Shown here: piece by piece, positions 7,477 to 15,646 of the stretch
Layout: each line of letters opens with the position of its first letter
Position numbering within the stretch: position 1 is the first letter of the stretch
Source: Planctomycetaceae bacterium
GTDB taxonomy: Bacteria > Planctomycetota > Phycisphaerae > SM23-33
Assembly: GCA_021371965.1 (NCBI GenBank)
Contig: JAJFVE010000119.1
Span: 1-26,548 of the forward strand
DNA length: 26,548 bases
Direction of reading: 5' to 3'
The notes under the pieces: model-generated
What the model saw: only the letters and a program-made list of their open reading frames with translations
Databases searched by the model: none
Told to the model about the DNA's origin: nothing
Program-made: the position numbers and the translations under genes

Positions 7477-8928
7477 ATGGCCCCGCTGCCCCCTCAATCA
7501 CCAGCAGACCCCCTCGATGCCGCCGTGGCGGCGTTTATCGACGCCCACGCGCTGCTGGCGCCGCACGCGCCGGCCGTCGTTGCGGTCTCCGGCGGGGCCG
7601 ACAGCGTCGCCATGCTCTCCGTGCTGCGCTCGCTATCGGCCCTGCCGGATCGCGACTACCGCTTGACCGTCGCGCACCTCAACCACGCCCTGAGGCCCCA
7701 GGCGGCCGACGAGGAAGCCTTCGTCGTCGAGCTGGCCCGCTCGTGGGATCTGCCGGTCATTCATCACCGCGCCGATGCGGCCGCACACGCCCAGGCCACT
7801 GGGCAGAGCATCGAAACCGCCGCGCGCGAGCTTCGCTACGAGTTCTTCGCCGCCGCAGCGACCGAGGCGCACGCCCACGCGGTGGCCGTCGGGCATCACG
7901 CCGACGACAACGTCGAGACCGTGCTGCAGCGCATCGCCCGCGGCAGCCACCTGCGCGGGCTGGCGGGCATTCCCCCGCTGCGCAAGATGGAAGGTGCTGG
8001 CCCCACCATCGTGCGGCCGCTGCTGGCGTGCCGACGCAAAGACATCGAAGACTACTGCCGTCGCAAGCAGCTCGCGTGGTGCACCGACGAGTCCAACGCC
8101 AACACCGAACTGACGCGAAACTTCATCCGCCACGAACTGCTGCCGCTGCTGCGCACGCGCCTCAACGGCCAGGCCGACGACGCGATCCTGCGCCTCTCGG
8201 CCGAGGCCGCCAAGACCGAGGACTATCTCGCTACGCGCGCGCGGCAGGCCATCGAGGCATCGCTGTGGTCGCGCGAGGCCAACGCCATCGTGCTCGAACG
8301 CCGCCCGCTGGGGACGCGCTCGCGGCTGATCCAGCAATACGCCATCCGCATCGCCCTGGAAGACGTCGGCGTGCCGATGCAGACCGTCACGGCCGAACGC
8401 ATCAATGAGCTCGTCGAGACGCTGCTGGGCCACGGACCGGCCGTCATCTCCCTGCCGGGGCAGTTCACCGCCCGCCGCGAGAATGACTCGTTCATCATCC
8501 AGCATCGCCCCGACGAGCCGCCCCAACCGCCGCCGGCGGTCGAACTGGCCTGCCCCGGCACGACGCTGCTGGCCGACGGCCGCGAGGTCACCTGCTCTAT
8601 CGAGCCGATGGACCCGGTCTCGTTCGAGATTCACTGCCACGACACCCCGCCGGGCGTGGAACTGCTCGACGCGGCGAAAATCTGTGGCCGCCTCGTCTGC
8701 CGCCCGCGCCGCACCGGCGACGCCTTTCGCCCGCTGGGCTGCGACGGCAGCCAAAGCGTCAGCGACTTCCTGACGAACATCAAGGCCGCCCCGGCCGTGC
8801 GCGAGGCCCAGATCTGCATCTGCGACGACGAGGGCATCGTCTGCCTGGCCGGCTTCCGCATCGACCAGCGCGTCAGCATCGGCGACAATACAAAACAGAT
8901 CCTCCGCATCGAAGTGACTCGCCCGTAG
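7477..8928 (+). CDS. tilS: tRNA(Ile)-lysidine synthase
   Basis: 483 residues. TilS ligates lysine to C34 of the CAU-anticodon tRNA-Ile, changing it to read AUA; it acts in the cytoplasm and is essential. The N-terminal PP-loop ATPase motif is AVSGGADSVAML (SGGADS at 38-43), followed by 'LTVAHLNHALRP', 'HHRADAAAHAQATGQSIETA', 'VGHHADDNVETVLQRIARGS' and 'RPLLACRRKDIEDYC'. The C-terminal substrate-binding domain ends 'RPRRTGDAFRPLGCDGSQSV' and 'DFLTNIKAAPAVRE'. Length fits the long form of the family. ATG 7477 follows AAGGAC about 6 nt upstream. It stands alone on the plus strand and shares the divergent region with the membrane protein. Confidence 0.95.
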   Translation: MAPLPPQSPADPLDAAVAAFIDAHALLAPHAPAVVAVSGGADSVAMLSVLRSLSALPDRDYRLTVAHLNHALRPQAADEEAFVVELARSWDLPVIHHRADAAAHAQATGQSIETAARELRYEFFAAAATEAHAHAVAVGHHADDNVETVLQRIARGSHLRGLAGIPPLRKMEGAGPTIVRPLLACRRKDIEDYCRRKQLAWCTDESNANTELTRNFIRHELLPLLRTRLNGQADDAILRLSAEAAKTEDYLATRARQAIEASLWSREANAIVLERRPLGTRSRLIQQYAIRIALEDVGVPMQTVTAERINELVETLLGHGPAVISLPGQFTARRENDSFIIQHRPDEPPQPPPAVELACPGTTLLADGREVTCSIEPMDPVSFEIHCHDTPPGVELLDAAKICGRLVCRPRRTGDAFRPLGCDGSQSVSDFLTNIKAAPAVREAQICICDDEGIVCLAGFRIDQRVSIGDNTKQILRIEVTRP

Positions 8929-8951
8929 GGCCGGAGACGGGGAGTTACGTC

Positions 8952-8979
8952 CACGAATGTCACGAATGACACGAATGAC
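8952..8979. repeat. Tandem CACGAATG repeat
   Basis: CACGAATG units occur three times at 9-10 bp periodicity (8952, 8961, 8970). They sit just after tilS. The rest of the 201-bp gap to the next gene shows nothing else that I can support. Confidence 0.7.
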
Positions 8980-9129
8980 GGGAAATATGGAGTGCGGCAG
9001 CCTTAACTGATGCTTTAGAAGTTTTTGGAATGCGGCAAGACAACCGGCGCAGAGGAATTATGGACAAATGGAAGAATGGATTTCGGCCTGTTCCCTTCAG
9101 TGACCCAGGAAAGGAACTGAGGTGACACC

Positions 9130-9759
9130 ATGCAAGGAATCCCCCGTCCATTCGCCGTCGAGACGAAAACCTCACACCCGCCGATGAGCCACCGGACTCT
9201 GTATTTGTCGTGGATTACGGTGAACGCTCTGGCGTGGCTTGCGGCGGGTTTGGGCGGCGGTGCGGTCGGGTTTCCGATGATCATGGCGGGCGGCGCCGCG
9301 GCCCGCAGCGCCGGGCTCGCCCTGGGCGTTCTGGCCGGCGGGGCCATCATGGGATTCTTCCAGTGGCTCGTCCTGCGCACGAAGTTCCCGGCCGTACGCT
9401 GGTGGGCGTGGACGCTCTCGGCCTTCGCCGCCGCGGCTGTCGTCGTGGCGTGGATCGCAGCGGGCAGCCTGATGCCTCATGACAAGACTGTAATCCTGAC
9501 GTGGTCGCCCCTGTCCGGACTGGCGGCCGGAGTCTTCCAGTGGCTGATCCTCCGCAGGCGCGCCTCCCGCGCCGGATGGTGGATCGCCCTCAACGCTCTG
9601 GCCGCCCCGGCCGGGTTCGGCGTCTTCTGCCTGGCATTCGTGGTCTCGCACCAGCCGGTGGCCGCCATATTGGTGGGCCTCAGTTGCGGCGGCGGTATGG
9701 CGGGACTGATCCACGGCATCGCCCTGGCGTGGATCATGAAGCCGAAGGCGAACGCATGA
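9130..9759 (+). CDS. Predicted multi-pass membrane protein, first of a tandem paralogous pair
   Basis: 209 residues, mostly hydrophobic, about six membrane segments. Two internal halves repeat the signature G..FQWL(V/I)LR......WW: 'GFFQWLVLRTKFPAVRWWAW' and 'GVFQWLILRRRASRAGWWIA'. The chain ends 'GLIHGIALAWIMKPKANA'. This QWLVLR/WW pattern occurs in widespread uncharacterised bacterial membrane proteins; no function is known to me. The gene starts after GGAACTGAGG about 8-10 nt upstream. Its TGA overlaps the ATG of the next gene (ATGA), implying translational coupling. A shorter start at Met19 (9184) is possible, since residues 1-18 are polar. Confidence 0.75.
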   Translation: MQGIPRPFAVETKTSHPPMSHRTLYLSWITVNALAWLAAGLGGGAVGFPMIMAGGAAARSAGLALGVLAGGAIMGFFQWLVLRTKFPAVRWWAWTLSAFAAAAVVVAWIAAGSLMPHDKTVILTWSPLSGLAAGVFQWLILRRRASRAGWWIALNALAAPAGFGVFCLAFVVSHQPVAAILVGLSCGGGMAGLIHGIALAWIMKPKANA

Positions 9760-10358
9760 TGCAGAACCCAGAAAATCACGGATACGCTACGGTCGACCAC
9801 TTTGGGCCTGCTCTCAAGCCCGTGACGGTCTACTGGCAGTGGATCCTGATGAACGCCCTGATCTGGCCGGGGATGATGATCCTCGCGACGGGAGCGGGTT
9901 TCTGGCTTCAGATTCTTGTCGGCAGTTGGGGCCTGTCCCTGGGCTTCGTGATTATCAACTTTTTGGCGGGTCTTCTGCAGGCCGCAGTCGTGCATTCCCG
10001 CTTGCCGCGCCTGCGGTGGTGGCACTGGGCAGCGGCCCAATGCGCGGCCGCAGCCTGCGTCTATATAACGATCTCCACATCTACATCTCCGCTGGATACT
10101 TGCCTGGACCGCTGGTACGAAGTTGCCGCACTCGCAGGCCTGGCCGCTGGAGTTTGCCAGTGGTTCGTCCTGCGCCGCTACGCGACCAGAGCGTACTGGT
10201 GGATTCCCGCCAACGTCATAGCTGCCCTGCTCGGAGTTGGCGCAATCGTCCTATCGCTTTCCATACAATCGCTCGTCGGCGTGTTTCTTGCAGGCGCCGT
10301 TACCGGGGCGACACACGGAATCGTCCTGGCATGGGTCATCCAACCGCGAGATTGCTGA
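9756..10358 (+). CDS. Predicted multi-pass membrane protein, second of a tandem paralogous pair
   Basis: 200 residues starting MMQNPENHGYATVDHFG; ATG 9756 overlaps the preceding stop. The same architecture as its neighbour is visible: 'VTVYWQWILMNALIWPGMMI', 'GLLQAAVVHSRLPRLRWWHW', 'GVCQWFVLRRYATRAYWWIP' and the end 'THGIVLAWVIQPRDC'. The first half-repeat has lost the QWLVLR core (QAAVVHSR), while the second keeps it. Close similarity of the endings (HGIALAWIMKP versus HGIVLAWVIQP) shows that the pair arose by duplication. Function unknown; hetero-oligomerisation would be one explanation for the coupling. Confidence 0.75.
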   Translation: MMQNPENHGYATVDHFGPALKPVTVYWQWILMNALIWPGMMILATGAGFWLQILVGSWGLSLGFVIINFLAGLLQAAVVHSRLPRLRWWHWAAAQCAAAACVYITISTSTSPLDTCLDRWYEVAALAGLAAGVCQWFVLRRYATRAYWWIPANVIAALLGVGAIVLSLSIQSLVGVFLAGAVTGATHGIVLAWVIQPRDC

Positions 10359-10456
10359 AAAACTGCCAGGCCGCAACCGGCGGTGGCGGCGGAGCAGTCC
10401 TGGTGCTATGGCAGGCGGATAACAAGTAGGCGCGCGTTCGCCGGAAACCTGCGTAG

Positions 10457-10474
10457 CAAGCTCCGCCGCTAACG
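10457..10474. repeat. CGCCGCTAACG repeat, copy 2
   Basis: CAAGCTCCGCCGCTAACG, one mismatch from the copy at 4864. It lies 22 bp from the 3' end of the tRNA gene, in a 136-bp gap that otherwise shows no gene. Confidence 0.65.
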
Positions 10475-10494
10475 CTGCAATATATGCCCCCTAC

Positions 10495-10578
10495 TGGCCC
10501 GGGTGGGAATTGAACCCACACGTCCCGAAGGACAAGGGATTTTAAATCCCTAGCGTCTGCCGATTCCGCCACCGGGCC
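10495..10578 (-). tRNA. tRNA-Leu (anticodon UAA)
   Basis: The minus strand folds into a complete 84-nt type II tRNA. The acceptor GGCCCGG (5', 10572-10578) pairs with CCGGGCC (10496-10502), with A73 as discriminator. The D stem GCG/CGC encloses GAATCGGCAGA. The anticodon stem AGGGA/TCCCT encloses TTTAAAA, giving anticodon UAA. A long variable arm (TGTCC-TTCG-GGACG) and T stem GTGGG/CCCAC with loop TTCAATT complete it. Long variable arm, UAA anticodon and A73 all indicate leucine. CCA is not encoded and must be added after transcription. Confidence 0.96.
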
Positions 10579-10705
10579 GACTGGGCATCGCAAGTGTACT
10601 CCTGCCGGCCTGGGGACGCAACGCTTCGGGAGCGACCGTCGCGTGATGCCTCAGGCATGGGGGATGCCAACCCGCCGCGGCCGCCGGTTGCCGCCGCCGG
10701 TGCGA

Positions 10706-11413
10706 CTATGCTCTGTGGCCGCTGCGGCACAGCAACGCCCCCGCGCCGCCCAGGAGCAGCAGAACCATCGTGGCGGGCTCGGGGATCGAGGAGATCGCGC
10801 CCACCGCGTCGATATCGGCGCCGGCATAGAATCCATACTGCTCATTGGGGGGCAGCACGTGGGCCGGATCGTCCTGCAGCCGGACGTATCCGAATTGTGT
10901 CGCAGGCGGCAGCAGATTGGCCGCCAGCACCGCGTCGATGTCGACGCCGCGAGTGCTGCCCAGGATCAGCCCGACGAACAACCAGATCACGCCGTCCTGG
11001 CTGATCCAGACCTTGGTGTCCTCGACAAGCGGGCCGACCTCGAAAATGTGCAGGTCGTCGCCGGAATCGCCGCTGCCGGTGAGCTTGTTGTTGGTGAACT
11101 GCAGCGTCAGGAAGCCCCCATTGCCCAGCGACACGAACTGGCCAAGGTTGTGCGTCGACCCCACCGGCGGCGTGAAGTTGGGAACGCCCAGGGCGTCGGC
11201 GGGGTTGCGCCATTGCGGATCAGGCGACTCGCCCGTCAGCGAATATGGATCCGGAATGTCGATGTGGGGCGTGTAATCCACAACCGCGTCGGCAAAGGAG
11301 AGAGCCCCTTGCGGAAAATCCACTCCTCCAATGATCGTCGCACTGGCAGTCGAGACGGTTAGCGAAGCGGCGGAAATGAGCCCGAGAATTAGTAATGCCG
11401 TCTTGGTGTTCAT
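10706..11413 (-). CDS. PEP-CTERM sorting domain protein (exported)
   Basis: 235 residues. Signal peptide MNTKTALLILGLISAASLTV, likely cleaved near STASA. The C-terminus 'SSIPEPATMVLLLLGGAGALLCRSGHR' contains PEP, a hydrophobic helix and a basic tail, the sorting signal read by exosortase; it is expected to be cleaved and the protein released or attached at the surface. The mature part (DFPQGALSFADAVVDYTPHI, 'WRNPADALGVPN', 'GNGGFLTLQFTNNKL', 'DLHIFEVGP', 'KVWISQDGVIW') resembles planctomycete secreted proteins with a discoidin-like beta fold. Function unknown. GGAGA lies 8 nt before the ATG. Transcribed divergently from the GH2 gene. Confidence 0.9.
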   Translation of the reverse strand: MNTKTALLILGLISAASLTVSTASATIIGGVDFPQGALSFADAVVDYTPHIDIPDPYSLTGESPDPQWRNPADALGVPNFTPPVGSTHNLGQFVSLGNGGFLTLQFTNNKLTGSGDSGDDLHIFEVGPLVEDTKVWISQDGVIWLFVGLILGSTRGVDIDAVLAANLLPPATQFGYVRLQDDPAHVLPPNEQYGFYAGADIDAVGAISSIPEPATMVLLLLGGAGALLCRSGHRA

Positions 11414-11790
11414 GGCCTGTCTCCGGCTTGGGCGTTTGAGGGTTCAACTCAGTTCGCCGCGGTTTCTAATTCATCCTTGGACACATCGGCACGTCCGAGT
11501 GTCGGCCTTAGTGGCTTCTTATCGCATCCTAGGCCAAAACTTTAAGGGAGTAGCGTATTTCGTACCATATTAATCCTATATGGAACATAAAGGCGGTTAC
11601 GAAAGCATCTTATGCTATTTCACGAACTTTGCGTCGGCGGCAGTCTGACGCGGCCTTTGGCAACGACAAAGTCAGTCCCGGCGACTGCGTAGAAACAAAA
11701 ACCCGCAGGCCTATTGCATCCAGCGGCAATCTGTGGTGCCATTTGCTCCCGATTTGGCTGCCGCTGCGGCCTACCAAGGAGCAACCACGC
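11414..11790. other. Divergent intergenic region between the PEP-CTERM and GH2 genes
   Basis: 377 bp, with an A/T-rich patch at about 11530-11620 that stands out from the GC-rich surroundings. It contains two inverted repeats, 11562-11586 and 11604-11616. An in-frame ATG at 11629 precedes the GH2 start, but the intervening 54 codons lack similarity to a signal peptide or GH2 domain. No other gene is visible. Confidence 0.6.
11562..11586. promoter_or_regulatory. Inverted repeat, candidate operator upstream of the GH2 gene
   Basis: GTACCATAT (11562-11570) and ATATGGAAC (11578-11586) form arms matching at 8 of 9 positions around TAATCCT. A second, perfect small palindrome AGCAT-CTT-ATGCT follows at 11604-11616. 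Both lie in the A/T-rich part of the divergent region, a typical place for a sugar-responsive operator. No regulator is identified. Confidence 0.35.
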
Positions 11791-14607
11791 ATGGCAAAGC
11801 GAACCGGCCCGGCAAGAGGGCAACTCCCGGCATCAAGGATTTCCCAGCGATTCGACAAGGACTGGCGGTTCTTCAAAGACGATGCGCCGGATGCATCGGC
11901 GGCCACGTTTGACGACTCCGTGTGGCGCGTGCTCGATCTACCGCACGACTGGAGCATCGAGGACCTGCCGCCGCTGCCGCCGAGTTGCAACATCGCCATC
12001 GGCGAAGGCATGTGGCGATTCAACAAGGGCGATGACATGGCCTGGAAGGAGCCCGCCCTGGACGACGCGGCCTGGCAAGAGGTCAAGCTGCCGGCCAACT
12101 GGGAAGCGCACAGCGACTATACGCAGGACAATGTCTACGGCTGGTACCGCCGCAGGATCGAGATCCCGGCCGAAATGCGGGGCAAGGACATCCGCCTGGC
12201 CATCGGGCGCGTCGACGACGTCGACGAGACGTTCGTCAACGGCGTGAAGGTCGGCGGCACGGGGAGCTTTCCGCCGGAGTATCAAAGTGCGGCCGACAAG
12301 GTTCGCGTCTACGACGTGCCGGCGACGCTGCTCAAGGGCGACGGCAGCGACGTGGTGGCCATTCGCGCATTCGACGGGCTGGGGACGGGCGGGCTGGTCG
12401 AGGCGGCCGCGGTCGAGTTCCGCAGCGGGCCATTCGATTCTCAGGCCGAGGGCGGCGGCTCGCAGGGGTTCACCCTGGGCGGGGTGGCGTGGTACCGCAA
12501 GACGTTCGCTGTGCCGCGCGCCTGGCGCGGGCGACGCGTGTGGCTGACCTTCGACGGCGTGTACATGAACTGCCGCCTCTGGTGCAACGGCACGCTCGTG
12601 GCCGAGCACCCTTATGGCTACACAAGCTTCCACGCGGACCTGACGGCCCACCTCAAGGCCGGCGAGAAGAACACCATCGCCGTGCGCGTCGACGCCTCCG
12701 GACGCAACAGCCGCTGGTATCCCGGGGCGGGCATCTACCGCCACGTGACGCTGACGGCCGCCGATGCGGTGCATGTCAAGCCCTGGGGCGTGGCCGTGAC
12801 GACGCCCAAGGTTTCTCGCGTCGCTGCCACGGTGCGAGTGCTCACTACCGTCTGCAACGATAGCGATCAACCGCAGCAGGTCACGCTGGAGTCGCTGGTG
12901 CAGAACCCCGCCGGCAAGAAGGCCGGCGCGGTCACGACGAAGCAGACGATCCCCCCGAAGTCCGAGGCCGTCTTCGATCAGACTGTTTCAGTTCGCTCAC
13001 CGAAGCTCTGGTCGCCCGAATCGCCCGATCTGTACCAGCTTGTCAGCACAGTGAAGGCTTCCGGCGTCGCCGCCGATGCCGTCTCGACATCCTTCGGCAT
13101 TCGCACCGTCACGATCGATGCGGAGAAGGGCCTGCGTATCAACGGCAAGAGCGTCAAGCTTCGCGGGGCGTGCGTGCATCACGACAACGGGGCGCTGGGC
13201 TCATGCACGTACGACCGGGCAGAGGAGCGGCGCGTCGAGCGGCTTAAGGATGCCGGCTTCAACGCCATCCGCACCGCGCACAATCCGCCCTCGCCGGCGT
13301 TCCTGGACGCGGCGGACCGTCTGGGCATGCTGGTGATGGACGAGGCGTTCGACACGTGGCTGTGGAACAAGAACGCCCAGGATTACGGCAAGTACTTCGG
13401 CGCCTGGTGGCCGCGCGACCTGGCGTCGATGGTCCACCGCGACCGCAATCATCCGAGTGTCATCTTCTGGAGCATCGGCAACGAGATCAACGGCCAGGAC
13501 AAGCCCGAGCTGCTCCAGTACACCGAGGTGATGAGCGACTACGTTCGCAAGCTCGACCCGTCCCGCCCCGTGACGCAGGCGTTCATGCCCATTGGCAACT
13601 GGGACGATCTGCTGCCCGGCTTCGACGCCCTGGACCTGGTCGGCTACAACTACAAGCTCGACCGCTATGTAGCGGATCACCAGAAGCGCCCGGCTCAGGT
13701 GATCGCGGGGACCGAGTCGTTCCCTGGCGCGTGCTTCGACGCGTGGATGCCGGTGGTCGATCTGCCCTACGTGATCGGCGACTTTGTCTGGACCGGGTAT
13801 GACTACGTGGGCGAGGCCGCACTCGGCCGAACCGCCTGGGACGGCAAGGCTGACCCCACGTGGAACCCCTGGCCGTGGAACGTGGCGTACTGCGGCGATA
13901 TCGACATCTGCGGATGGCGGCGGGCGCCGTCGCACTATCGCGAGGCCGTCTTTGGCGTAAAACCGGTTGTCTCGTGCTTCGTGCGGCAGATGGACCCCAC
14001 CGGCGGGATCGGCCCCTGGGGCTGGTGGGACGAGCAGGCCTGCTGGACCTGGGACGGCATGGAAGGCCAGGCCCTCAAGATCAACGTCTACTCTTCCTGC
14101 CCGCGCGTGCGGCTGACCCTCAACGGCCGCGACCTGGGAACCAAAGACACCACGCGCGAAACGCGCTTTAAGGCCCAGTGGGATCTGCCCTATGAAGCAG
14201 GCGAGCTGACGGCCATCGGCCTCGATGCCCGCGGCCGCGAACAGGCGCGATGGACGATGAAGACGGCCGGTTCGCCTGCGGCGCTGCGAGCCAACGCCGA
14301 CCGCACGACCCTTGCCGCCGACGGGCAGGACCTGTGCTTTGTGGATGTCGAGGTGGTAGACGCCGCCGGCGTGATGCACGCGCGGGCCGATAACCTCGTG
14401 ACCTTCAGCGTGGAAGGCCCCGGCACGATCGCCGCAGTTTCCAATGGAAACCCGTGCAGCCTCGAAAGCTTCCAGCAGCCGCAGCGCAGAGCCTTCCGAG
14501 GCCGCTGCCAGGTAGTCGTCAAGGCCGCCGAAAAGAAAGGCACTATCCGCCTGCGAGCAAATGCCGATGGACTTGCAGGCTCGGAAACGATCATCAAGGC
14601 GCGGTAA
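11791..14607 (+). CDS. Glycoside hydrolase family 2 (beta-galactosidase-like) with a nested second binding domain
   Basis: 938 residues from ATG 11791, chosen because AAGGAG lies about 9 nt upstream. GH2 landmarks: N-terminal 'DKDWRFFKDD' and 'LDLPHDWSIED'; 'GGVAWYRKTFAVPRAWRGRR'; the TIM-barrel region 'FNAIRTAHNPPSPAFLDAAD' and 'DRLGMLVMDEAFDTWLWNKN'; acid/base Glu565 in WSIGNEI; likely nucleophile Glu642 in AGTES; then 'DFVWTGYDYVGE'. The ending carries a DUF4982-like domain ('LNGRDLGTKDTTRETR') and a domain-5-like Ig segment ('NADRTTLAADGQDLCFVDVE'). An extra beta-sandwich (about residues 70-215: 'MWRFNKGDDMAWKEP', 'GWYRRRIEIPAEMRGK') is inserted inside the N-terminal binding domain. No signal peptide, so probably cytoplasmic on imported oligosaccharides. 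Retaining beta-glycosidase; exact sugar uncertain. Confidence 0.92.
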   Translation: MAKRTGPARGQLPASRISQRFDKDWRFFKDDAPDASAATFDDSVWRVLDLPHDWSIEDLPPLPPSCNIAIGEGMWRFNKGDDMAWKEPALDDAAWQEVKLPANWEAHSDYTQDNVYGWYRRRIEIPAEMRGKDIRLAIGRVDDVDETFVNGVKVGGTGSFPPEYQSAADKVRVYDVPATLLKGDGSDVVAIRAFDGLGTGGLVEAAAVEFRSGPFDSQAEGGGSQGFTLGGVAWYRKTFAVPRAWRGRRVWLTFDGVYMNCRLWCNGTLVAEHPYGYTSFHADLTAHLKAGEKNTIAVRVDASGRNSRWYPGAGIYRHVTLTAADAVHVKPWGVAVTTPKVSRVAATVRVLTTVCNDSDQPQQVTLESLVQNPAGKKAGAVTTKQTIPPKSEAVFDQTVSVRSPKLWSPESPDLYQLVSTVKASGVAADAVSTSFGIRTVTIDAEKGLRINGKSVKLRGACVHHDNGALGSCTYDRAEERRVERLKDAGFNAIRTAHNPPSPAFLDAADRLGMLVMDEAFDTWLWNKNAQDYGKYFGAWWPRDLASMVHRDRNHPSVIFWSIGNEINGQDKPELLQYTEVMSDYVRKLDPSRPVTQAFMPIGNWDDLLPGFDALDLVGYNYKLDRYVADHQKRPAQVIAGTESFPGACFDAWMPVVDLPYVIGDFVWTGYDYVGEAALGRTAWDGKADPTWNPWPWNVAYCGDIDICGWRRAPSHYREAVFGVKPVVSCFVRQMDPTGGIGPWGWWDEQACWTWDGMEGQALKINVYSSCPRVRLTLNGRDLGTKDTTRETRFKAQWDLPYEAGELTAIGLDARGREQARWTMKTAGSPAALRANADRTTLAADGQDLCFVDVEVVDAAGVMHARADNLVTFSVEGPGTIAAVSNGNPCSLESFQQPQRRAFRGRCQVVVKAAEKKGTIRLRANADGLAGSETIIKAR

Positions 14608-14614
14608 GATGCTT

Positions 14615-14764
14615 ACCGCAGAGGCCGCTGAGGTCGCAGAGGGAAGAGGAAGCAATAAAGCAATGCTGCAATGTTGGAATACTGGAATGTTGGGTTCCAA
14701 TATTCCATCCTTCCACCCTTCCTGCTTTTTTAGCTTCCTCTGCGTTCTCTGCGATCTCTGCGGT
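14615..14764. repeat. Inverted CGCAGAG-type repeat enclosing a hairpin
   Basis: The left arm begins ACCGCAGAGGCCGCTGAGGT (14615 onward) and the right arm (14734-14764) reads CCTCTGCG...CTCTGCGGT, its near reverse complement over about 31 bp. Nested inside, GGAATACTGGAA (14676-14687) and TTCCAATATTCC (14695-14706) pair at 11 of 12 positions around a 7-nt loop. No T tract follows, so it is not a canonical terminator for the GH2 gene. Confidence 0.75.
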
Positions 14765-14790
14765 GAATGCGGTGAATAGAAGGAAGCAAG

Positions 14791-15603
14791 ATGTCGTCGG
14801 CGAGTGATTTGTATACACAGTGGCTTTCCTTGCCGCCGGGGCCTCGGCCTCCGGACCATTATGTATTGCTTGGCCTGCCGGGCGGGTGCGGGGATGTCGA
14901 GCGGATCGAGGCGGCGGTGCGCCGGCAGATGGACCGCCTCGACGCATTTGCCTTGCACCCCGACACCCACAAGCGCCAGGCCGTCCAGGAGATGATGAAC
15001 CGCCTGGCGACCGCCCGCGGCTGCCTGATCGATTCGCGGCGACGCAAGGCGTACGACCAGTCGCAGGGGATCCGGCCCGGCGCCGCCCCGCCGGGGCCGG
15101 GATTGGCCAAAGCGCCGCCCAGCCCTACTGCCGCTTCCGCCGGGGCGGCAGAGCAGAAGCCCGCGGCCGTCATCGAGGCGCCGCTGCAGATATCCCCCCG
15201 CGAGACGCTCCGCGAGTTCGAGTCGCGCGTTAAGGGGCACCTGCAGCGATGGTCGCTCAATCCGCACGAAGAGACGCTGCTGATGGCCGAGGCTGCGCTG
15301 CTGGGCATGGACGAAAGCAAAGCCCGCGCGGCAATCCACCGCCTCGGGGATGCGCCGGTCCGCCGGCGACGCCGCAGTCTGCGGCTCAAGAAATGGCTGC
15401 TGGGCGTCATCGCGGCCGAAACGCTCGTGGTGCTTATCATGCCGACAGCCCGCGAGATCGTCGACAAGCTCAACGACTACGAGAGGATCATACGGGAGAA
15501 TCCGCAGTTGAGGGATCGAGCCCCCGCTGTTATTCCCGCCCCGCCGCCCACACCCGCCCCCGCTCCTGCGCCGGCGGTGCCTCCACGCAAGCGCCGACGC
15601 TAG
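14791..15603 (+). CDS. J-domain-like membrane-anchored protein
   Basis: 270 residues. Residues 20-92 resemble a J-domain: 'DHYVLLGLPGGCGDVERIEA', helix 'AVRRQMDRLD', HPD within 'ALHPDTHKRQ', then 'MNRLATARGCLIDSRRRKAY'. HPD is the tripeptide by which true J proteins stimulate DnaK, although the divergent helices make Hsp70 binding uncertain. A Pro/Ala linker (95-130), a helical segment ('TLREFESRVKGHLQRWSLNP'), a very basic stretch (RRRRRSLRLKK) and one membrane helix (WLLGVIAAETLVVLIMP) follow. The tail is proline-rich (VIPAPPPTPAPAPAPAVPP). By the positive-inside rule the J-like part should be cytoplasmic. Start supported by GAAGGAAGCAAG just before the ATG. Such proteins are common in Planctomycetota; role unknown. 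Confidence 0.75.
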   Translation: MSSASDLYTQWLSLPPGPRPPDHYVLLGLPGGCGDVERIEAAVRRQMDRLDAFALHPDTHKRQAVQEMMNRLATARGCLIDSRRRKAYDQSQGIRPGAAPPGPGLAKAPPSPTAASAGAAEQKPAAVIEAPLQISPRETLREFESRVKGHLQRWSLNPHEETLLMAEAALLGMDESKARAAIHRLGDAPVRRRRRSLRLKKWLLGVIAAETLVVLIMPTAREIVDKLNDYERIIRENPQLRDRAPAVIPAPPPTPAPAPAPAVPPRKRRR

Positions 15604-15646
15604 CGCCTCTCTGGGCCTGCATCCCAATCTCCGCGAGTCAGCCGGC

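Noticed and set aside
11629..11790. Upstream in-frame start that would add 54 residues to the GH2 protein
   Set aside because: The added residues have no signal peptide or GH2 similarity, and the ATG at 11791 has AAGGAG just upstream.
14676..14706. Rho-independent terminator after GH2
   Set aside because: The stem is good but no T run follows on either strand, so I list it as part of a repeat.
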